A stretch of 64,000 nt of DNA from Rhododendron vialii. Lineage: Eukaryota > Streptophyta > Magnoliopsida > Ericales > Ericaceae. Of this stretch, positions 54,906-64,000 are shown piece after piece. The notes beneath the pieces were generated by a model. That model was not told where the DNA came from and ran no database searches. It saw only the letters and a program-made list of their open reading frames with translations. The stretch is from positions 45,336,501-45,400,500 of the forward strand of contig NC_080557.1 in the NCBI RefSeq assembly GCF_030253575.1. Direction: 5' to 3'. Positions within the stretch are counted from its first letter, which is position 1, and the number at the start of each line of letters is the position of its first letter. Both the position numbers and the translations under genes were made by a program.

Positions 54906-56912
54906 GATAATGCCACGACTCCAATTTATAGTGCCACGACAACTTTCTATTAAATGACCAACATACCCTCTCTCCACTCTACAACAAATCTCTCTCTCTC
55001 TCTCTTTCGCTTTACAGCAACCAACTTCCATCTTCTTCCATTGCTTTCAATCATCGTCAACGTGATACAACGGCTTGCCCTAGGATTCATCTCTATTGCT
55101 CCTTCTCTTCCCCTCCTCCGCTGCCACCACATCCACAAGACCCAATTTCCCCCACCGCCCCATTGAATCGTCTCCTTAAATTCCCTCTTTTATAAACAAA
55201 AAAAAAAAAAACAAGAAACCCCTCTCTCATAGCCCACAGTATGTAGTACAATATAAAATTGAGCGCTAAAAAGACGGTGATTATTGCAATTAATATTTGC
55301 ATCAAGCACCATGTACACCACACAATTTCTACATTGGTCTAGATCTATATATTAATTTAACCCGTTAAAGGTGAACGCAACAGTTGGTCTGGCCAATTTT
55401 TATCTTTTTTAAATAGCAATAATCCTCCAGTCTTCTCTGTCTATTATTGTCCACTGCCACGCAGGTATAGATTGTGGATTCAGAAAATGATTTTCTGCAT
55501 GGGATGGGGAAGGAATAGATTATAGAGGTAATCGAAGCAAATTGGACGGTGGCAGTTGTGGCTGGTTAATGTCAAGTGAGAGGAAAGAAGGAGAGAAAAC
55601 TAGGTCTTTTGGAAGTAGCAGAGGCCAAAGAGTAAATGAGATGGATTCTAGAGGTGAACAGATTTGTCAACGATGAAGTGCGAGGGAAAATTTTGGGAGA
55701 GTGACAGACAGAGAGAGAGAGAGGAGAAATTATTCATTGCCCATGGGACAACACATCAGCTCTTGCCTTCCACCAATCAAAATTTGATTTGTGGGTAAAA
55801 AGTAAATTGCTATTCTCCCTTTTGACACCCCACCCCCGACCCCACAGCACTTTTTCCGCACTTTTCCCCGGGTTCTTCCCCAGACCCTAAAACGTTGCCG
55901 TTTTATTTATAAAAAAAAATTCAAAACCATCAATTTGCAATCCTGTGGAACAGAAACGTAATTATGAGAGCCTTAGAGCCAAAATTTAACTATGTCTCTT
56001 TAGAATAATATGATCAGAATAAAAATATCCGCACACCCGTTCAAACGGATTAAAAATTAAAGCACTTAATTTTTTAATTATATTTTTTAATATATAAACG
56101 GTTTCAAATAAGTCAAGTCACCAAAAAAAATTTGAATAAGTTAAAAAAAAAATAAATCACTTGACCTATTTAGTAGAACAACCTACTAAAGTTCTCTGAA
56201 TCAAAAGAAAAAAGCTTTCCGCTAAAATAATAAAATCTTCACATCCGTTCAAATGGATTAAAAATTGAAGCACTTAATTTTTTAACCATATTTTTAAATA
56301 TATAAACAGTCTCAAAAAATTAAGTGTTCAAATTTTTACTCCATTTGAATCAGTACAAAGATCTTGTCAATATAATCAGAATAACAAGATCTTTGCACGG
56401 ATAAACGAAGTGAAAATTTAAGCACTTACCGTTTATATATTAAAAAATATGGTTAAAAAATTAAGTGCTTCAATTTTTAATCCGTTTGAACGGGTGTGCA
56501 GATATTTTTATTTTGATCATATTATTCTAAAGAGACATAGTTAAATTTTGACTCTAAGGCTCTCATAATTACGTTTCTGTTTCGTAGGATTGCAAATCGA
56601 TGGTTTTGAATTTTTTTTAAAAAATAAAACGGTAACGTTTTAGGGACTGGGGGGAGAGCCGGGGAAAAATAGTGTGGAAAAAGTGCTGTGGGTTCGGGGG
56701 TGGGATGTAAGAGGGGAATAGCAAAAGGTAAATTTTGATTAGGGAAGGCAAGAGCTGACGTGTTGCTCCAAGTGCGATGAATAATTTCTCGAGAGGAGAG
56801 AGAGAGAGGGGGGACAAAAAGCCTGCAGTTTGCATCAGTTAACACGTGGAGGGTAAAATAGTCAGCAGCTCCAAAATGTCGTGGCACTAAAAGATCTCAT
56901 CGTGGCATTATC
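54906..56912. mobile_element. Long foldback DNA transposon, about 2.0 kb
   Basis: Outer ends GATAATGCCACGA...AGTGCCACGACA pair inverted over about 40 bases. A second, much longer inverted pair (about 55710-56120 with about 56420-56840) includes CATCAGCTCTTGCCTTCC, CCCCACAGCACTTTTTCC, AAAACGTTGCCGTTTTAT and CACACCCGTTCAAACGGAT. The part 54950-55700 has no partner on the right and may be acquired DNA. No transposase frame is present. Confidence 0.7.
56025..56515. repeat. Nested copies of an AT-rich unit inside the foldback element
   Basis: A unit with CCGTTCAAAYGGATTAAAAA and AAGCACTTAATTTTTTAA occurs directly at about 56035 and 56240 and inverted at about 56450, with a diverged copy near 56390. 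This suggests a MITE inserted and multiplied within the larger element. Confidence 0.65.
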
Positions 56913-57210
56913 AATACCCTTTGTGAATGCTTATTGAATAGAACCGGAACCGAACCAAAACTGGATCGGTCTTGCGGTTTGATTTTGGTTCGGTTCCATG
57001 CATATATTGGTTAGATTCTGATTCTCAATTTTTTAGAACAGTTTAAAATTGTCCGATTACTGATTTTCTAAAAAATCGGACCGTATACCCTCCTACGTAG
57101 CAACTATGATTTGTGCTCTTTTATAAGTACAAGTATTTCACTTTGAACATGACATTTTACTTATGGTAGAACATCGCAAGTCACAGGCTCTCCGCCATTT
57201 TCCCTTTTGG

Positions 57211-57457
57211 GGGGAGAAGTTTTTCAGTCCATGCAAAAAGTGTTGGGTGGGCACGGGTCACGTGGTGCCGAGCGCGATATCGGCTGTCAAAATATATTTT
57301 GGATGGTTCAGATCTGTTTAGGTAATTTTTTAGGATACAAATTACCAAAACACTCTCTTAAGCCCAAACAGATTTGGCCCGTCCAAAATACATTTGGATG
57401 GCCGAAATTGTGCTTGGCACCACGTGGCCCGTGTCCACCGGCACTGAAAAATTCCCC
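57211..57457. mobile_element. Foldback MITE, about 247 bp
   Basis: Ends GGGGAGAAGTTTTTCAGT and ACTGAAAAATTCCCC are inverted. Inside, CACGGGTCACGTGGTGCC pairs with GGCACCACGTGGCCCGTG, and the match continues to the centre. A clear target duplication was not found. Confidence 0.75.
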
Positions 57458-57916
57458 TATTGGTAGGCAGTAGGCACCTGATTAGGAGTAATTAGCTTGG
57501 CAATGATTATCAGTGGTTATTGATGATCTCGATCGGTCGCGTTTGGACCAACTTTAGCTTTCAACTTTTTTTGCCGAAAATAAATTAATCATGGGTAATG
57601 ACCAAGCATTACACAAATCTTATGCATCCACCCACCCTCAATTCTCACTCTAGCAATTTTCAATAATTTTAAAGTTTGGACAGATGCTTTCTTGATCGTG
57701 CTCTTACTCACCTTTGCAGAGTCGCAATTATGTGATTTAGATCATGACTACAGAAAAGAACGAAGGACTAAACGTTGAAACAAAGAAAAATATAAAGAAT
57801 CCGAAACAAGCGTAAAACAATTGTAGAGGGAAAAATATTGTCTTACTGCTAGATTTTGGCGAACCTACGTATTATGTGCAGTCGTTCACATTATTTTCTA
57901 TGTTTTTTTTAGGAAA
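57458..57916. other. Intergenic DNA, no supported gene
   Basis: AT-rich spacer between two MITEs with no coding or RNA signal that I can support. Confidence 0.4.
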
Positions 57917-58048
57917 ATGATTTTGTACACCACTTTCTTATAAATGCACTCCATAATTTGTATTTTAGCGCTTTCTTTGTGTGTAATTCTGAGTACTGAA
58001 AGACAACATTTGGAGTGCATTAATAAGAAAGTGAAGTGACAAAATCAT
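57917..58048. mobile_element. Hairpin MITE, about 132 bp
   Basis: ATGATTTTGTACACCACTTT at the left matches the inverted right end (ATGATTTTGTCACTTCACTT), both followed by CTTAT and AATGCACTCCA. The ends resemble those of the element at 5018-5127. Confidence 0.8.
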
Positions 58049-58555
58049 TATTTTTTATTCATAATTGTTGGTATTCAAAATCATTACTGTACTATTATAA
58101 TAAGCCCATAAAATAAAGAAATGATGTTCAGCTCGCCAAACAAACCAAAGTCCAGAACATTAATTCACTGGTAGTTAGCAGAAGAACGACATTTGCGTTG
58201 ATGAGTTCAGCTACCAAACAATTGTTTTACTTTAAAAAAAGTTTTAAATGGGCAATAGCAATATTAGTGGAGAATAGGTAACACTGTTTTTTGTTTTTTT
58301 TTTCCATTCGTTAAACATAATTTACTCTATCCTAAGGGACTTGGGGAGAGGGGTAAGTGTTTATGGGAATCGAATCATGTACATATGCATGAGAATATAA
58401 TGAAGACACCAACTTGAAAGAGTTCTGCAAGCGGGTTCATGTTCAACAATGCTAGAACTTCCGAAAAGTTTTTCCGAAAAATATCTCCGAAAGAAAAATT
58501 CAGTGATTCTGATTCACTTGGATGTTTGGATCAATAGAAATAGCACTAAGTCTAG

Positions 58556-58922
58556 GTACACTACATCCAACTATTACACCATACTACATTTTTTGTAGGG
58601 TCCACCTCAGGTCTTAAAAAAATACAGAAAAATGTTCATAAATTTATAAATAATATATTATGAGGCCCTATAAAAAATAAGCTCCAACAAATATCGGTAA
58701 GTATTATTTTTTGATTCGTAGGGACAAAATTGTTTAGTTGAGCAGTTTCGCCCCTACAAATCAAAAAATAATAATTACCGATATCCGTTGGAGCTGATTT
58801 TTTACATGGCCCGATAAAATATTGTTCTAAAATTTATGGACATTTTTCTATATATTTTTGGGACCCGGAGTGAGCCCTACAAAAAATGTAGTTGATGATA
58901 CAGTTGATGAATTATAGTGTAC
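58556..58922. mobile_element. Foldback MITE, about 367 bp
   Basis: Ends GTACACTA / TAGTGTAC are followed on both sides by a diverged stretch, then ACTACATTTTTTGTAGGG, CTCCAACRRATATCGGTAA and TATTATTTTTTGATT in inverted orientation. The arms are about 170 bases long, with a short loop near 58735-58750. Confidence 0.8.
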
Positions 58923-59454
58923 GTAGCATCTATCATAAAAATAATTATTGGTTTGTGGTTATGAAAATTTGTCGTGAGGAATGATTGGACGTAATTCGAA
59001 TAACTTGCTCGAGTGACAAAAAATGTATTTAATGTAGAACTAAAATGGCCTATAATCCACAAAAAATTGAAACGAAACTAAAAAATGCAAATTTTTTTAT
59101 ATAAAACAAAAAAGTTAATTGACTTATTTACCCGAAATTTTCGTGTCCGAAATGCAATATCCAAAAAGCCGGAAAACCCGCAAAACCAAAATTCCGAAAA
59201 TTCGAAAACTGCGGTGGCATTTCCGTTATTTCCCGTAGTTTCGGAGGGTTTTAAACAACTCAGATCAACACGGAGGAGACATCAAAGAGGAAAGTTCCTC
59301 TCTTCCTACTTCAAAAATCAAACCCCATCGATTCATCCTTCCCGCATCGCCACGCTTCCTCTCTCTCTCTCTACATCCACCCCTTCCACTTCTCTCTCTC
59401 CTCCAAGGTTTATAGGGTTTGCGCGGCGAGAGAGATACACAGTGAGATAGAGAC
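58923..59454 (+). promoter_or_regulatory. Promoter and leader of the VAMP gene
   Basis: AT-rich DNA passes into a C/T-rich leader with CTCTCTCTCTCTC near 59360-59372 and again just before 59400. Such tracts (Y patches) are common around plant transcription starts. No clear TATA box was assigned. Confidence 0.45.
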
Positions 59455-62400
59455 ATGGGCCAGCAATCCCTCATATACAGCTTCGTTGCCAGGGGCACCG
59501 TAATCGTCGCCGAGTTCACCGAATTCACCGGCAACTTCACCAGCATCGCCTCCCAGTGCCTCCAGAAACTCCCCGCCACCAACAACAAGTTCACCTACAA
59601 CTGCGATGGCCACACCTTCAACTACCTCGTCGAAGACGGCTTCAGTAAATTTCGTATTCCTTCTCTGTCGTTTTCCTCGTCAACGCGTAGATCTGATTGT
59701 CCTTAACGTGTTCCGATCTGATCGTAGTCGTAGTTTACTTTCTGTTGGCCTTATCCGTTTTGCCCCGATTTGACCTAGTTTTGAAGTTTTTTTCACTGAT
59801 GTTTAGCTTGGATCATCGTTTATCTTGTGTTTGGAACCCGATTGCAGGATTTTGGATTATCGTTGAGTGTTTTCTTATTTTTTGGTTGAACTCTACATGG
59901 AGTATAGGTTTTGTCGGTGTGGATCTGTACTTTGTGAAGCTTCTTTTTATTTTTCTTTGTGGGCACGTATTGTTATTGTGAGCAGAACAATGATCACATA
60001 TTGTTCGGATTGATCTCGGTGCTTATCCTTAACCTGATAGGGCGGGATGAAAACAGCGATCGAAGTTCGTGTACTAGTCTATTTTGAGGATCTCTCTACT
60101 CAAATCTGAGTAAGTGATTCACTTGATATGAAGCACTCCAATGTCCCAACTCAAAACTAAGCATAAAGTTGAGTAAAAACTTCATTAATGGCATTGTTGT
60201 AAATTTGAGAAGGGAGAAATAGCCTGTAAAAATTTGAGTGGCCATGATTTCAGCACAAATTTAAGTAATCAATTTGATATAGATTTGAGTCAGAGTGGAG
60301 TGCATTCTTACTTAAATTTTGAGTTTGAGTAAAAACAAGGGTAAGGGCGGGAGATGCTCTAAGCTATTTTACAGTAGCTCCAAATTGAAAATTACTTGCA
60401 ATGGATATACTTTTAGGCACCTGAGGCCTGGTGGCTTGAATGCTTTTCCAAGTGTTATTATTATAGTAGTGTAAGCATGTCGTGATTTCTCGGCATGTTT
60501 GTTATAACTTATGACTTATCCACCTAGGATATGGTGTTTCAAACTTTAGTTGTTGCAAATGTTTTGGTGTTGCGATGATATTTGGCTATTTTATTCTTGT
60601 AGTCAATTATTTTCTGTCAGTTAATTGTGGGTGGAGATTGTTTCTGTGTATTTTTATTTTATGGAAACAAGACCTTTTATTCACTTTTCTCCCCTGCTCA
60701 TAATGTGGTTTTTATTATCCTTATATGTCGATATGACCCCGTTATGTCATCTAGGATTGATTTAGTGAGAGTTGTGTTTTAACTTTAGTAAATGAGCTGC
60801 AGATGGCTTTAATGGACGTATTGCAATGGGGGAGTATCTGTCGTAATCTTGTTGAAGTACAAGATTGGCTAATGTTAATAACTCCACATATTTGCTACTT
60901 TTGGATTCGTTGTATTTCACTGTTATATTGGTCATATTTCCCAGTGTATTTACAAGTTTGTGGTTTATCCTGGCTTCGACACAGTAATTTTCTTTAAGTG
61001 AGAGGTCGCAAGTTGAATCTTTTATGGTAGAATTTCTGCATGTTTCTTTTTGTGTAGTATTTTTAGTTGCTAATCGCAATGTCAAACTTTCTATTATGGC
61101 ATCATTGGTGTCAATTTGAAATCACCCGATCATTCTGTACTCCAAATATCTATGTCAGAGTAAACAAAACTAAGCTGTTCTGTGAATTGATTACATGGTG
61201 TATGCTATGTCTATATCTGTTAACTGGTCTTACTTTTCAGATCAGGATTAGACTTGTCTAAAATTCTTAGTTCTCCGTGCTTCCCCATAGACATTGGAGA
61301 TGCTTAGTGTGTCTTTCTGCTCAATTGGGTTACTAAATTTGTCTGTCAAACTTTGCAGCTTATTGTGTTGTTGCCGTGGAATCTGCTGGCAGACAGATCC
61401 CAATGGCATTTCTTGAGCGAATTAAAGAAGATTTTACCAAGAGATATGGTGGTGGAAAAGCTGCAACAGCTGCTGCTAATAGCCTGAATAGGGAGTTTGG
61501 GTAATCGTCTTCCTCATTTATGCTGTATTTTTTTCCTGGTGATCTCTATAACTTAAATCTTGCAATGTAGGCCCAAACTTAAGGAGCAGATGCAGTACTG
61601 TGTGGATCATCCAGAGGAGATCAGCAAGCTTGCAAAAGTGAAGGCTCAGGTTTCAGAAGTCAAAGGAGTGATGATGGAAAATATTGAGAAGGTGAGGAAA
61701 AACTAAGGCCTTCTGGTCGTGCAAATGCTACTGCCAACCGATTTGGCTCTATGATATTCATCACGTGAAAGTTTTATTCTTGGGGAACTGGATTATAAGA
61801 AGTCTGAAAGTTGAGAGATGGCCTGTGGTATTAAGGAAGTATGTGATTTTGCAGGTTCTTGATCGTGGAGAGAAGATTGAGCTTCTAGTAGATAAAACAG
61901 AAAACCTTCGCTCTCAGGTCAGTGGATGCTATACATAACTTCTTGAGCTTTGAGTAGTGTTCTGTAAATCTAGCTTAGTGGTTATATTGAATGGATTTGT
62001 TCCTGATTTTTTTGGTTTGTTGTGATGGCAATTGGCCATGACATTGCATATAGCAGTATCACTTAAGACAGGAAGGATGTAATGATATGAAACAGAGGGA
62101 GAATAGGCTATGTTCAGTAGGGTTTAGTTTACTCCTATTTGAATTTTCAAAATTTCCAGATGAGTGCTTGGGTTTTTGGGTCGCAAACTCATAGGTCTGG
62201 AGCTGCTAAATTCGGTTCTTTAGATTCCAAGTGATCTTAACGGCCTTAATGTTCTCCTTTCATCAGTAAATGTAGTGCGGTAGAATTAGAAGTGCTGCAT
62301 TTTTTTAGAGCCTTATTGGTAATATGTTGCAATGCAGGCACAAGACTTCAGGACTCAGGGTACCCAAATGAGGAGGAAGATGTGGTTTCAGAATATGAAG

Positions 62401-62484
62401 ATAAAGCTTATAGTTCTTGGTATCCTTGTTGCCTTAATACTGATCATAGTGTTATCCATCTGTGGTGGCGGCAAATGTAAGTAG
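59455..62484 (+). CDS. R-SNARE of the VAMP72 family, 220 aa
   Basis: Five exons (59455-59644, 61359-61500, 61571-61691, 61855-61917, 62338-62484) join in frame to 221 codons, the normal length. Residues 1 to about 115 form the longin domain ([20 protein letters not shown], then [20 protein letters not shown]). The SNARE motif follows (about 130-190) with the zero-layer Arg at 155 in [21 protein letters not shown]-terminal anchor ([20 protein letters not shown]) ends in GGGKCK. VAMP72 proteins pair with syntaxins such as the SYP1 group in fusion of secretory vesicles with the plasma membrane and cell plate. The MGQQ start is like the VAMP724-726 subgroup. The first intron is long (1.7 kb), as often in this family. 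Confidence 0.95.
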
Positions 62485-63214
62485 TGTATGGTGTGTTACA
62501 CTTGCGTTAATTAGGATCATATTATTAGCAAATTAACGGTGTTCTACCAGTTTGATATCCTTTTGGTGTTGTTTACTTGTAATTTTTTGATGGTACATTT
62601 CGTATTGTAAGACCAGTGTAGAGTTTGGGATTCTGAATTCTTCTATTCTTCTGGTACTAGTAAATTGTCTTTTGATGTGTGGATGTCTCTTGCCCATGTA
62701 CCTCTTCTTTTGTTCATTCATACCTGGTAAAATTGATAGTGTCTTTTGTTCATTCATACCTGGTAAAATTGATAGTGAAGATGGTGGATTTATAGTACTC
62801 TGAGCCGAATGTCCATTGTTGGGAAAATGAGAGTGTGTTATTACTGAGGGTCGATTTGCCTTTGCACGAGTCGTGGTTATTCTAAGTTCTTAGCCTTGCT
62901 GAACATGTTGGCTAGACTAGGAGGTACTTGTACAACCTGTGTGCTGTGTTTAATATCATTGGGATATTTAAGGGACTTCCCAGAAACGAAAAAGGAAGGG
63001 GGAAATGGAAGGGAAACCGAAATAGAAATTGATTAGCTTTTTCATTTGTGAAACCCTCCACAAGTTCATCATTCAGCCAATTATTGCCCTTTTAAGATTT
63101 TACGCAAATGTCTCGGCATAGATTCGAACACAGATATGTCTTTGGCTGTGTGATAAATGTGAGGTTCATGACTTCATGTGCATTGTGGAGGATTCACGTT
63201 ATTGAATAAATCAA
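62485..63214 (+). other. 3' UTR of the VAMP gene and spacer
   Basis: Probable 3' UTR for the first 250-300 bases, including a 36-bp tandem duplication, then spacer without a supported gene. Confidence 0.45.
62706..62777 (+). repeat. 36-bp exact tandem duplication in the VAMP 3' region
   Basis: TCTTTTGTTCATTCATACCT, continuing to GATAGTG, occurs twice head to tail (62706-62741 and 62742-62777) with no differences seen. It is therefore recent. Confidence 0.9.
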
Positions 63215-64000
63215 ATACAAATTGCGCACAAAACAAGAAAAGCCGCAAAAAGTTAGCTCTGGTGTCGGATTCATCATTCCGCTCAAGGTGGATGGGGAGA
63301 ATCATGGTGTGCACCATGCGCCATACGTGCCTCTTTCCGTCGTAGGTCGGAGGTCAAAGCCGGAACAATGCCGAATCCATTGCAAATGCCGTACCATCCC
63401 CGTCGGGTTATCCTACATCTGTATACGTAACACAGCTCTTGGGCGTCATGGTCAATCTTAAGTTGGGGGAAGAGAGAGACAGCCTTCTTGACATCTACCG
63501 GACTGAGGGGAGGCTTTTCTCGGAGCGCCTCTAACCCTTCCACTTGGAGTGAGTTCCGCTTCCTCATTCCATGATTCACAACTCGTCTTACGTAAGACGA
63601 AGAAACTCCAACTTCGAGCTAGCTTATTCCAAATTCAATTCGGAAAAGGTTTTTATTCCAATCTTTGTTAGCATTCTGAGGGTTCCCGGGAACCAGACAG
63701 AGGGAGCGGTGTTTTGTTCGAATCTTTGTCGTGAATGCGTCCATCGTTACCGGAAATTTTGTCTTACCATACCCCCGTTCATTGAGTGAGGCTTCTTCTG
63801 TTCAGCGAGTCCCTCATCCAGTGGTGGTCGGTCCGACTCAAAGTAATATCTTGGTTCCATTCCCGTCCACCGCATAGCGGCGTATACGCCGGATAAAAGC
63901 CTCTGCTCCCCTTCCCTGTCGTAGTTGTTGGGTGTTCCCGTTTCAGTCCGTGCATATCAGTAAGTGTGAAGTGAAATAAAGATAAAGTAAAGTGACAAGA
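63215..64000. other. Base composition shift; possible organellar (mitochondrial) insertion
   Basis: From about 63215 the sequence becomes GC-richer and loses the AT-rich spacer look, with words such as CTTTCCGTCGTAGGTCGG and CCGCATAGCGGCGTATACGCC. Moderately long open frames occur on both strands (minus 63579-63283; plus 63571-63789), but I recognise no gene. This style resembles plant mitochondrial intergenic DNA, but that is a judgement by eye. A 16-base perfect palindrome CGTCTTACGTAAGACG lies at 63584-63599. It could instead be an unfamiliar transposon. Confidence 0.3.

Larger units (their letters stand above)
54530..57090. mobile_element. Possible older hAT-like element, split by a later insertion
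   Basis: GGGTGTTCAAGAAAACC with ACCGGCCCGG words at the left (54530-54700) and GAACCGGAACCGAACC words at the right (56940-57090) look like the two halves of one GAACCG-rich element of the hAT style. Between them sits the foldback element at 54906-56912. Target duplications are not clear. Confidence 0.35.

Noticed and set aside
1-64000. CRISPR array, operon, prophage or bacterial-type gene cluster
   Set aside because: No regularly spaced direct repeats of the right size, and the gene structure is plainly that of a plant nucleus.

Overview
This is nuclear DNA of a flowering plant, almost certainly a eudicot. Genes are split by GT-AG introns. There is an intron-bearing elongator tRNA-Met, CT microsatellites sit just upstream of start codons, and plant MITEs (including PIF/Harbinger, Mutator and hAT types), 5'-truncated LINEs, SINEs and solo LTRs fill the space between genes. 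The species cannot be named from the sequence alone.

The left part (about 0.5-37 kb) is a conserved gene block. In order it holds an EamA/SLC35F5-like transporter (minus, cut by the window edge), a small unrecognised gene (plus, about 8.5 kb), a PBL-type receptor-like cytoplasmic kinase (minus), an intronless PLS-class PPR gene (minus), a 17-exon NHL-domain gene matching Arabidopsis EMB1974 (minus), and a nine-exon nucleostemin-like GTPase, NSN1 (plus). From memory, four of these match the Arabidopsis run At3g07050-At3g07080, so the block looks like old microsynteny with extra genes inserted. The reading frame of every spliced model given here closes without a break. A tRNA-Met gene lies just upstream of NSN1, whose leader carries a telo-box as plant ribosome-biogenesis genes often do.

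From 35.7 to 52 kb there is a segmental duplication. A unit of about 3.3 kb is present twice (35682-38951 and 47050-50361), holding the 3' part of NSN1 and the 3' part of a convergent gene for a small predicted plastid protein. In the left copy NSN1 is whole and the plastid gene is broken. In the right copy NSN1 is a 5'-truncated pseudogene and the plastid gene is whole. So one working copy of each survives, at opposite ends. The 8.1 kb between the units holds LINE fragments, a HAKAI-like gene fragment, a probable solo LTR and two pairs of tandem repeats.

From 52 to 59 kb the DNA has no convincing gene and is stacked with DNA transposon remnants, including a hAT-type MITE with an exact 8-bp target duplication and a 2-kb foldback element. 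A five-exon VAMP72-family R-SNARE gene follows (59.4-62.5 kb). The last 0.8 kb differs in base composition and may be an organellar insertion, which is unproven.

The genes serve separate housekeeping roles (ribosome assembly, vesicle fusion, membrane transport, kinase signalling, organelle RNA processing). I see no operon-like pathway and no clear undescribed system. The most unusual observations are the reciprocal gene loss after the duplication, a stop-free 234-nt last intron in NSN1, a 107-bp duplication that doubles a splice donor in the NHL gene, and a 19-nt LINE insertion with an 18-bp target duplication.
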